Source: Prorocentrum cordatum (lineage: Eukaryota > Sar > Dinophyceae > Prorocentrales > Prorocentraceae). Taken from it: 64,000 bases of DNA. The position numbers were made by a program, and so were the translations under genes. Below the pieces are notes generated by a model that searched no databases, was not told the origin of the DNA, and saw only the letters and a program-made list of their open reading frames with translations. Where the stretch lies: assembly GCA_963575745.1 (NCBI GenBank), contig CAUYUJ010002113.1:1206745-1270744 (forward strand). The letters are read 5' to 3'. Shown here piece after piece: positions 51,021 through 61,545 of this stretch (within the stretch, counting starts at the first letter, position 1; every line of letters begins with the position of its first letter).

Positions 51021-51366
51021 ATGAGGTGGGCTCGGGTACAGTCGGGCCCGGACCAGTTTTCGAGAGCATGAGAAGGCCAAAACACAAGGAACCATGGAAC
51101 CATCGAGGGTGCCCCCCCCCAGGATGTACGAGAACATCCAACCAGCACGAAGAACACTATAGGGTACACTCCCCGAACCGTCCTCGATCTCATACCTCGG
51201 TCCGACTGCAATGCGTGCCAGGACTTCCAGAGCATCTGGCGGCGCAGCTGGTGCGGAACCTGAAAAAACAGGAGAACTCATGGGAGCCCTGGAAATCTTG
51301 TGGAACGTATCATGAACATGACCTCTTGCTCCTCTGATGCTTGTTGAGAGGCCCCCCAGATGGAGT
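51021..51366. other. No gene recognised
   Basis: GGAACGTATCATGAACATGA, then TCTTGCTCCTCTGATG at 51301-51340 resembles 52110-52160 (GGAACGCATCATTACCACGA), a short dispersed similarity. Otherwise unassigned. Confidence 0.4.
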
Positions 51367-51560
51367 CCGAGCAGATGGGGTCGGAGGATTGCGCCACATC
51401 GTCCATGCATAGTCGATGCATCGCCGAAGCACTGGCGACATCGGAGTGGAGGAAATCAGCCTCCACAGCATGCCGCGTCGCCGATGCATCGCCGATGCAT
51501 CACCGATGCACCAGCGACGCATGGGCGATGCTGCGCGACCCTCCAACCCCATCTGTTCGG
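51367..51560. mobile_element. GCATCG palindromic element, copy 3
   Basis: The left end is CCGAGCAGATGGGGTCGGAG and the right end is CCTCCAACCCCATCTGTTCG. The interior carries GATGCATCGCCGATGCATC. It is non-coding. Confidence 0.75.
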
Positions 51561-51624
51561 AACCCATCTGGGAGGCCTAGGCTGTCGCAGGGGACGAAAG
51601 ACGTCGTGGTGCGCTTTGGCGTTG

Positions 51625-51790
51625 GTTGGCGGCGCGCGCAAAAGGGAGTGGAGGGAGGAAGGAAGGCTTCTCAGAAGGAGGCTGCTTCTTGGAAGGCGCC
51701 GGCCCTACCTGTACAGACAAGGCCCACGCCTTCTAAGAATCAGGGGTGCCTCTAAGAAGCTCTCCCCCTTCCCCATACATCCCTCTATGC
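51625..51790. mobile_element. Hairpin MITE-like element, second full-length empty copy
   Basis: TTGGCGGCGCGCGCAAAAGG at the left, AGGCTGCTTCTTGGAAGG, then loop CCTGTACAGAC, then CCTTCTAAGAATCAGG. The loop is uninterrupted, matching 1318-1488. Confidence 0.75.
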
Positions 51791-51794
51791 AAGG

Positions 51795-51948
51795 TTGAGG
51801 TCGGGCATGTCCCCCTACAGGCGGATTTTGAAAGAAGCATCAAAAATACAAACAAACAAAAACTCAAAAATAGTCACACAACAAAAACGAACTACTTTTG
51901 GACCATTTTTGAATATTCCCCCTGTAGAGGGACATGCCCGACTTAACC
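51795..51948 (+). mobile_element. Second GT-AG-forming MITE (154 bp)
   Basis: The ends are inverted over about 30 bp (GGTCGGGCATGTCCCCCTAC versus the complement of GTAGAGGGACATGCCCGAC). The interior is A-rich. It is flanked by a perfect CAAGG duplication (51790-51794, 51949-51953). With the flanks the + strand reads CAAG|GTTGAGG at the left and TTAACCCAAG|G at the right, so excision as a GT-AG intron would restore CAAGG. Confidence 0.8.
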
Positions 51949-51953
51949 CAAGG

Positions 51954-52299
51954 TGCACGAAAAATACACCCTTGACTCTCTCGTCGTTAACTGCCCCCCT
52001 GACGCAACTCTCGACCAGAGTGCGCTCCGGGGATTCCGGAATGTCCAGCGTCCCTCGGTCACTCGACCTTGTCCGTTCGCCACTGACCGCGCGAAAGAGA
52101 AACCAGATTCGGAGATCTGGGAACGCATCATTACCACGATGTCTTGCTCCTCTGATTTAGGGGGAAGCCCTAGCAAGACCAAGGAGACGGAGGCGACCTT
52201 AGGCTTGGTCAGCAGAAAAAGAACAGTTGGCATGGACATCAACTTTCGAAGGTCCGTATGGATTTCTTGAGTCGTCATTGACCAACTAGTCCCCCGCCC
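51954..52299 (+). other. Open frame, uncertain
   Basis: A plus-strand frame from 51953 reads KYTLDSLVVNCPPDATLDQS and later AKEKPDSEIWERIITTMSCS. Composition is balanced but no domain is known. The last 60 bp resemble one arm of the foldback family (GTTGGCATGGACATCAAC). Confidence 0.25.
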
Positions 52300-52712
52300 T
52301 TACGCGGGCCTAGAGGTGATTCGTCCGTCCCGGCTCAGAGCAGAGAATGGAGGCCGGTAGAACGAGACGCAACCACAAGCAAAACGAGAGCCGCTCGCAG
52401 GCGCAGACGAGCTGGGCCCAGGCACCCTGAGTATGCTTCTGCACGCGCCCCGCAGGACTGGGCAGTGGGCGCCCGGGAAGGCTGTGAGGACTGAGCGATG
52501 CAGGCCAGGCTGCGCGCCCTTGAAGTGCCCGCCAGGACCAGCGCGCACGGCCCAGGCGGGATAAGCGGGGGCAGCGGCTCCTCTGTCCCAGACCCAGAGA
52601 GCGCCGGACGGAAGCACGTGCCCGAGCGGCGCTTCCGCGGGTCTGGAGGTGGTTCGGCCGTCCAAGCTCAAGCAGAAGAGAAGGGCCAGCCCTGAGGGGG
52701 TGTGGCAGCAGG

Positions 52713-53905
52713 CCAGAGCACATTGGCCTGGAGACTCGCACCGGATTACCGAAGCAGCGGCGATGCGTAGGCGACGGCGGACAGGGAAACTCAGACACCG
52801 CATCCCGCCGCACCACCGGTGAATCGGCGATGCGGCAGGATCCTCCAACACCATCTTTTCTCTGACAAATTCGGAGGCCTTGAGGCTGGCAGAGGGGAAA
52901 TGAAACAAATGAGGGCGAATGAAAGTTCAATGACGGAAAAGATGAAAGCCACTTTGAGCCTCCAACTCAAGCAACATGTGTATACACGAGTGGTCCAAAA
53001 AGTCAGATCAGCATGAAACAAGCGGGTCCTGAGACAAACATGTTCTGGACCCGTTTTATTCGTGCCCCCAAACCTCCAAACCTCTTCCGCAATGCCTGTT
53101 TTTCGCCCCAAATTTATTTTGGTGATCCCAGGGTCCAATAACAGGCCTCAGAAGCCGAAATGACGGAAAAACCCTGGAATGACACAATATTCTGAGATCT
53201 GGGAAGAGAGCTGGAGCCTGACATTGCCCTCAGGGCGACCAGACGGCCCCACCGCAGCCGCCGGACGGGGGGCCCTCTGGAGGGGCAACGTCAGGGACTG
53301 GCTCAAAGAAGGGAACACTCGACTTGGACTCGGCGATGCATCGCTGGCCCCCGACCGCGAGTCCGGACGTCCCTGGGCGGGGTCGATCGGGCGACGAGTG
53401 GGCGCTGGTGGGGTCGATGCGTCCCGCCCGAGCCTTTCCCCACCCTGACGCTGCCCCTGACTCACCGGGCGCTCAAAGATGGGCTCCTGAGGGAGGGAGT
53501 CCTGAGGAAAAGGTGCTTCAAACAATGTGAATCCACTCTTGACTCCCTCCCTACCACCCTACCATCAGGACCCACTCCCTCAGGACCCCGTCTCTGAACC
53601 ACCGAACTCACTTGCTTCATGGAGAGCTGGATTGAGCAGCGACCGACGGACGCGGCATTCCTATAGGCATACCACGAAGTGATCTTTGAACACAGTGTTC
53701 GAACAACAAAAACAGTGTCCTCAGAACATGAAGCACATATTAATTCAAACAAGACAGCATCAGCCAGACATGTTCTGAGAACATGTCTGTCCTGCAAACT
53801 GAAAAAAAAACGCTCTGAGAGCAATCATTGGTGGGCCTATATACGCCCACAAGATCGCCTCGCCACTACTGACTGAAGACACGGCAGCCTGAGTATGCTT
53901 CACCA
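52713..53905. repeat. 1.2-kb array spacer, copy 1
   Basis: It starts CCAGAGCACATTGGCCTGGA and contains a GCATCG-element end (CGGCGATGCGGCAGGATCCT), GAAAGTTCAATGACGG, GGGGTCGATCGGGCGACGAG and the palindromic AGACATGTTCTGAGAACATG. It ends before CCTGAGTATGCTTCACCACG. Confidence 0.85.
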
Positions 53906-54505
53906 CGCGCCCCGCAGGTCTGGGCAGTGGGCGTCCGGGAAGACTGTGAGGACTGAGTGATGCAGGCCAGGATGTGTGCCCTTGAAGTGCCCGCCAGGAC
54001 CAGCGCGTACTGCCCAGGCGGGATAAGCGGGGGCGGCGGCTCCTGTCCCAGACCCAGAGAGCGCCGGACGGACGCACGTGCCCGAGCGGCGCTTCCGCGG
54101 GTCTGGAGGTGGTTCGGCCGTCCAGGCTCAAGCAATCAATAGAGGGGCCAGCCCTGAGGGGGTATGGCAGCAGGAGACGCAGCCACGAGCAAGACAAAAG
54201 GCAGCCGCTCGCAGGTGCATGGACATCACGTAGACGAGCTGGGCCCAGGCAGCCTACTCATCTGGACGCGCCCCGCAGGACTGGGCAGTGGGCGCCCGGG
54301 AAGGCTGTGAGGACTGAGCGATGCAGGCCAGGATGCGCGCCCTTGAAGTGCCCGCCAGGACCAGCGCGCACGGCCCAGGCGGGATAAGCGGGGGCGGCGG
54401 CTCCCCTGTCCCAGACCCAGAGAGCGCCGGACGGACGCACGTGCCCGAGCGGCGCTTCCGCGGGTCTGGAGGTGGTTCGGCCGCCCTGAGGGGGTATGGC
54501 AGCAG

Positions 54506-55785
54506 GCCAGAGCACATTGGCCTGGAGACTCGCACCGGATTACCGAAGCAGCGGCGATGCGTAGGCGACGGCGGACAAAGAAACTCAGACACCGTATTCC
54601 GCAGCACCACCGGTGCATCGGCGATGCGGCAGGATCCTCCAACACCACCTCATCTGGCACCACTTCTGAGGCCTTGGGGCTGGCGAGGGGAATAGAAACA
54701 AATCAAGGCGAATGAAAGTTCAATGACGGAAAAAATGAAAGCCACTTTGAGCCTCCAACTCAAACAACAATTGTATACATGAGTGGTCCAAAAGTCAGAT
54801 CGGCATGAAACAAGCGGGTCCAGAAGTAAACATGTTCTGGACCCCGGGGCCCCCGGGCCTTTCTAGCTTTTCGTCCGCAACCGCTTTTGATAGCCCCAGG
54901 AGCCTGCAAACTGCGAAACATCTCAGGACCCGTTTTCTTCATGCCCCCAAACCTCCAAACCTCTTCCGCAATGCCTGTTTTTTGCCCCGCATTTTTTTGT
55001 TGGTGGTCCCAGCGTTCAACAACAGGCCTCAGAAGCCGCCGAAATAACGGAAAAACGCTGGGGATGACAAAATCTTCTGAGATCTGGGAAGAGAACTGGA
55101 GCCTGACGTGGCCCTCAGGGCGACCAGAAGGCCCCACCGCAGCCGCCGGACGGGGGCCCCTCTGGAGGGGCAACGTCAGGGACTGGCTCAAAGAAGGGAA
55201 CACTCGACTTGGACTCGGCGATGCATCGCCGGCCCCCGACCGCGAGTCCGGACGTCCCTGGGCGGGGTCGATCGGGCGACGAGTGGGCGCTTGTGGGGTC
55301 GATGCGTCCCGCCCGAGCCTATCCCCACCCTGACGCTGCCCCTGACTCACCGGGCGCTCAAAGATGGGCTCCTGAGGCATGGGGTCCTCAGGACGAGGTG
55401 CTTCAAACAATGCAAGTCCATCCTTGATTCCCTCCGTACCACCCTACCATTAGGACCCACTCCCTCAGGACCCCGTCTCTGAACCACCGAACTCACTTGC
55501 TTCATGGAGAGCTGGATTGAGCAGGGACCGACGGACGCGGCATTCCTATAGGCCTACCACGAAGTGATCTTTGAACACCAGTGTTCGAACAACAAAAACA
55601 GTGTCCTCAGAACATGAAGCACATATTGACTCAAACAAGACAGCATCAGCCAGAAAATGTTCTGATAACATGTCAGTCCTGCAAACTGCAAAAGACGCTC
55701 TGAGAGCACTCATTGGTGGGCCTATATACGCCCACAAGATCGCCAGGCCATTGCTGACTGAAGACAGGGCAGCCTGAGTATGCTT
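54506..55785. repeat. 1.2-kb array spacer, copy 2
   Basis: The same landmarks as copy 1, with an extra segment of about 95 bp near 54840-54930 that begins and ends at similar GGACCC words, probably a local duplication or insertion. Confidence 0.85.
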
Positions 55786-58700
55786 CTCCACGCGCCCCGC
55801 AGGACTGGGCAGTGAGCGTCCAGGAAGGCTGTGAGGACTGAGCGATGCAGGCCAGGATGTGCGCCCTTGAAGTGCCCGCCAGGACCAGCGCGTACGGCCC
55901 AGGCGGGATAAGCGGGGGCGGCGGCTCCTGTCCCAGACCCAGAGAGCGCCGGACGGACGCACGTGCCCGAGCGGCGCTTCCGCGGGTCTGGAGGTGGTTC
56001 GGCCGTCCAGCCTCAAGCAGAAGAGAAGGGCCAGCCCTGAGGGGGTATGGCAGCAAGAGACGCAGCCACGAGCAAACAAAAGGCAGCCGCTCGCAGGCGC
56101 ATCACGCAAACGAGCTGGGCCCAGGCAGCCTCCACATCTGGGCGCGCCTCGCAGGATTGGGCAGTGGGCGCCTGGGAAGGCTGTGAGGACTGAGCGATGC
56201 AGGCCAAGATGAGCGCCCTTGAAGTGCCCGCCAGGACCAGCGCGCACGGCCCAGGCGGGATAAGCGGGGGCGGCGGCTCCTCTGTCCCAGACCCAGAGAG
56301 CGCCGGACGGACGCACGTGCCCGAGCGGCGCTTCCGCGGGTCTGGAGGTGGTTCGGCCGCCCTGAGGGGGTACGGCAGCAGGAGACGCAGCCACGAGCAA
56401 GACAAAAGGCAGCCGCTCGCAGGTGCATGGACATCACGTAGACGAGCTGGGCCCAGGCAGCCTGCACATCTGGATGCGCTCCGCAGGACTCGGCAGTGAG
56501 CGCCCGGGAAGGCTGTGAGGACTGAGCGATGCAGGCCATAATGCGCGCCCTTGAAGTGCCCGCCAGGACCAGCGCGCACGGCCCAGGCGGGATAAGCGGG
56601 GGCGGCGGCTCCTCTGTCCCAGACCCAGAGAGCGCCGGACGGACGCACGTGCCCGAGCGGCGCTTCCGCGGGTCTGGAGGTGGTTCGGCCGTCCAGGCTC
56701 AAGCAGAAGAGAAGGGCCAGCCCTGAGGGGGTATGGCAGCAGGAGACGCAGCCACGAGCAAACAAAAGGCAGCCGCTCGCAGGCGCATGGACATCACGCA
56801 GACGAGCTGGGCCCAGGCAGCCTGCACATCTGGACGCGCTCCGCAGGATTGGGCGGTGGGCGCCCGGGAAGGCTGTGAGGACTCAGCGATGCAGGCCAGG
56901 ATGCGCGCCCTTGAAGTGCCCGCCAGGACCAGCGCGTACGGCCCAGGCGGGATGAGCGGGGGCGGCGGCTCCCAGACCCAGAGAGCGCCCGACGGACGCA
57001 CGTGCCCGAGCGGCGCTTCCGCGGGTCTGGAGGTGGTTCGGCCGTCCAGGCTCAAGCAATCAACAGAGGGGCCAGCCCTGAGGTGGTGGGCAGCAGGAGA
57101 CGCAGCCACGTGCAAGACAAAAGGCAGCCGCTCGCAGGCGCATGGACATCACGCAGACGAGCTGGGCCCAGGCAGCCTACACATCTGGATGCGCCCCGCA
57201 GGATTGGGCAGTGAGCGCAGGGGAAGGCTGTGAGGACTGAGCGATGCAGGCCAGGATGCGCGCCCTTGAAGTGCCCGCCAGGACCAGCGCGCACGGCCCA
57301 GGCGGAATAAGCGGGGGCGGCGGTTCCTCTGTCCCAGACCCAGAGAGCGCCGGACGGACGCACGTGCCCGAGCGGCGCTTCCGCGGGTCTGGAGGTGGTT
57401 CGGCCGTCCAGGCTCAAACAGAAGAGAAGGGCCAGCCCTGAGGGGGTACGGCAGCAGGAGACGCAGCCACGAGCAAACAAAAGGCAGCCGCTCGCAGGTG
57501 CATGGACATCACGTAGACGAGCTGGGCCCAGGCAGCCTCCACATCTGCACGCGCCCCGCAGGATTGGGCAGTGGGCGCCCGGGAAGGCTGTGAGGACTGA
57601 GCGATGCAGGCCAGGCTGCGCGCCCTTGAAGTGCCCGCCAGGACCAGCGCGTACGGCCCAGGCGGGATAAGCGGGGGCGGCGGCTCCTCTGTCCCAGACC
57701 CAGAGAGCGCCGCACGGTCGCACGTGGTGCCCGAGCGGCGCTTCCGCGGGTCTGGAGGTGGTTCGGCCGTCCAGGCTCAAACAGAAGAGAAGGGCCAGCC
57801 CTGAGGGGGTACGGCAGCAGGAGACGCAGCCACGAGCAAACAAAAGGCAGCCGCTCGCAGGTGCATGGACATCACGCAGACGAGCTGGGCCAAGGCAGCC
57901 TCCACATCTGCACGCGCCCCGCAGGATTGGGCAGTGGGCGCCCGGGAAGGCTGTGAGGACTGAGCGATGCAGGCCAGGCTGCGCGCCCTTGAAGTGCCCG
58001 CCAGGACCAGCGCGTACGGCCGCAGGCGGGATAAGCGGGGGCGGCGGCTCCTCTGTCCCAGACCCAGAGAGCGCCGGACGGTCGCACGTGGTGCCCGAGC
58101 GGCGCTTCCGCGGGTCTGGAGGTGGTTCGGCCGTCCAGGCTCAAACAGAAGAGAAGGGCCAGCCCTGAGGGGGTATGGCAGCAGGAGACGCAGCCACGAG
58201 CAAACAAAAGGCAGCCGCTCGCAGGTGCATGGACATCACGCAGACGAGCTGGGCCCAGGCAGCCTCCACATCTGCACGCGCCCCGCAGGATTGGGCAGTG
58301 GGCGCCCGGGAAGGCTGTGAGGACTGAGCGATGCAGGCCAGGCTGCGCGCCCTTGAAGTGCCCGCCAGGACCAGCGCGTACGGCCCAGGCGGGATAAGCG
58401 GGGGCGGCGGCTCCTCTGTCCCAGACCCAGAGAGCGCCGGACGGTCGCACGTGGTGCCCGAGCGGCGCTTCCGCGGGTCTGGAGGTGGTTCGGCCGTCCA
58501 GGCTCAAACAGAAGAGAAGGGCCAGCCCTGAGGGGGTATGGCAGCAGGAGACGCAGCCACGAGCAAACAAAAGGCAGCCGCTCGCAGGTGCATGGACATC
58601 ACGCAGACGAGCTGGGCCCAGGCAGCCTCCACATCTGCACGCGCCCCGCAGGATTGGGCAGTGGGCGCCCGGGAAGGCTGTGAGGACTGAGCGATGCAGG

Positions 58701-60360
58701 CCAGGCTGCGCGCCCTTGAAGTGCCCGCCAGGACCAGCGCGTACGGCCCAGGCGGGATAAGCGGGGGCGGCAGCTCCTCTGTCCCAGACCCAGAGAGCGC
58801 CGGACGGTCGCACGTGGTGCCCGAGCGGCGCTTCCGCGGGTCTGGAGGTGGTTCGGCCGTCCAGACTCAAACAGAAGAGAAGGGCCAGCCCTGAAGGGGT
58901 ATGGCAGCAGGAGGCGCAGCCACGAGCAAACAAAAGGCAGCCGCTCGCAGGTGCATGGACATCACGCAGACGAGCTGGGCCCAGGCAGCCTCCACATCTG
59001 CACGCGCCCCGCAGGATTGGGCAGTGGGCGCCCGGGAAGGCTGTGAGGACTGAGCGATGCAGGCCAGGCTGCGCGCCCTTGAAGTGCCCGCCAGGACCAG
59101 CGCGTACGGCCCAGGCGGGATGAGCGGGGGCGGCGGCTCCTCTGTCCCAGACCCAGAGAGCGCCGGACGGTCGCACGTGGTGCCCGAGCGGCGCTTCCGC
59201 GGGTCTGGAGGTGGTTCGGCCGTCCAGGCTCAAGCAGAAGAGAAGGGCGAGCCCTGAGGGGGTATGGCAGCAGGAGGCGCAGCCACGAGCAAACAAAAGG
59301 CAGATGCTCTCAGGTGCATGGACATCACGCAGACGAGCTGGGCCCAGGCAGCCTCCACATCTGCACGCGCCCCGCAGGATTGGGCAGTGGGCGCCCGGGA
59401 AGGCTGTGAGGACTGAGCGATGCAGGCCAGGTTGCGCGCCCTTGAAGTGCCCGCCAGGACCAGCGCGTACGGCCCAGGCGGGATAAGCGGGGGCGGCGGC
59501 TCCTCTGTCCCAGACCCAGAGAGCGCCGGACGGTCGCACGTGGTGCCCGAGCGGCGCTTCCGCGGGTCTGGAGGTGGTTCGGCCGTCCAGACTCAAACAG
59601 AAGAGAAGGGCCAGCCCTGAGGGGGTATGGTAGCAGGAGTCGCAGCCACGAGCAAACAAAAGGCAGCCACTCGCAGGTGCATGGACATCACGCAGACGAG
59701 CTGGGCCCAGGCAGCCTCCACATCTGCACGCGCCCCGCAGGATTGGGCAGTGGGCGCCCGGGAAGGCTGTGAGGACTGAGCGATGCAGGCCAGGCTGCGC
59801 GCCCTTGAAGTGCCCGCCAGGACCAGCGCGTACGGCCCAGGCGGGATAAGCGGGGGCGGCGGCTCCTCTGTCCCAGACCCAGAGAGCGCCGGACGGACGC
59901 ACGTGGTGCCCGAGCGGCGCTTCCGCGGGTCTGGAGGTGGTTCGGCCGTCCAGGCTCAAACAGAAGAGAAGGGCCAGCCCTGAGGGGGTATGGCAGCAGG
60001 AGACGCAGCCACGAGCAAACAAGAGGCAGCCGCTCGCAGGTGCATGGACATCACGCAGACGAGCTGGGCCCAGGCAGCCTACACATCTGCACGCGCCCCG
60101 CAGGATTGGGCAGTGGGCGCCCGGGAAGGCTGTGAGGACTGATCGATGCAGTCCAAGCTGCGCGCCCTTGAAGTGCCCGCCAGGACCAGCGCGTACGGCC
60201 CAGGCGGGATAAGCGGGGGCGGCGGCTCCTCTGTCCCAGACCCAGAGAGCGCCGGGCGGACGCACGTGCCCGAGCGGCGCTTCCGCGGGTCTGGAGGTGT
60301 TTCGGCCGTCCAAGCTCAAGCAGAAGAGAAGGGCCAGCCCTGAGGGGGTGTGGCAGCAGG

Positions 60361-61545
60361 CTAGAGCACATTGGGCCAGAGGTTCGCACTGGATCACCGA
60401 AGCATCGGCGATGCGTAGGCGACGGCGGACAAGGAAACTCAGACACCGCATCCCGCCGCACCACCGGTGAATCGGCGATGCGGCAAGATCCTTCAATACC
60501 ACCTTATCTCGCACCAAGTCGGAGGCCTTGAGGCTGGCAGAAGGGAAGAGAAACAGATGAGGGCGAACGGAAGTTCAATGACGGAAAAGATGAAAGCCAC
60601 TTTGAGCCTCCAACTCAAGCAACATTTGTATACACGAGTGGTCCAAAAAGTCAGATCAGCATGAAACAAGCGGGTCCTGAGACAAACATGTTCTGGACCC
60701 GTTTTATTCGTGCCCCAAAACCTCCAAACCTCTTCCGCAATGCCTGTTTTTCGCCCCAAATTTATTTTGGTGATCCCAAGGTCCAATAACAGGCCTCAGA
60801 AGCCGAAATGACGGAAACACCCTGGAATGACAAAATATTCTGAGATCTGGGAAGAGAACTGGAGCCTGACATTGCCCTCAGGGCGACCAGACGGCCCCAC
60901 CGCAGCCGCCGGACGGGAGGCCCTCTGGAGGGGCAACGTCAGGGACTGGCTCAAAGAAGGGAACACTCAACTTGGACTCGGCGATGCATCGCTGGCCCCC
61001 GATCGCGAGTCTGGACGTCCCTGGGCGGGGTCGATCGGGCGACGAGTGGGCGCTTGTGGGGTCGATGCGTCCCGCCCGAGCCTATCCCCACCCTCACGCT
61101 GCCCCTGACTCACCGGGCGCTCAAAGATGGGCTCCTGAGGCATGGGGTCCTAAGGACGAGGTGCTTCAAACAATGCAAGTCCATCCTTGATTCCCTCCCT
61201 ACCACCCTACCATTAGGACCCACTCCCAGGACCCCGTCTCTGAGCCACCGAACTCACTTGCTTCATGGAGAGCTGGATTGAGCAGCGACCGACGGACGCG
61301 GCATTCCTATAGGCCTACCACGAAATGATCTTTGAACACCAGTGTTCGAACAACAAAAACAGTGTCCTCAGAACATGAAGCACATATTAATTCAAACAAG
61401 ACAGCATCAGACAGAAATGTTCTGAGAATATGTCTGTCCTGCAAACTGAAAAAAAACGCTCTGAGAGCACTCATTGGTGGGCCTATATACGCCCACAAGA
61501 TCGCCTCGCCACTGCTGACTGAAAACAGGGCAGCCTGAGTATGCT
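60361..61545. repeat. 1.2-kb array spacer, copy 3
   Basis: Closer to copy 1 than to copy 2 in length. It contains GAAGTTCAATGACGG, CGATGCATCGCTGGCCCCCG and CTTTGAACACCAGTGTTCGA. Confidence 0.85.

Noticed and set aside
52500-52700. Possible tRNA-like or Pol III promoter in the satellite unit (GGTTCGGCCGTCC resembling a B box)
   Set aside because: No matching A box at a suitable distance and no cloverleaf could be drawn.
57872-60517. 881-residue minus-strand open frame made of 121-residue repeats
   Set aside because: It follows from a 363-bp satellite unit divisible by three. Units of other lengths in the same array break the frame, and the protein has no recognisable fold or initiation context.
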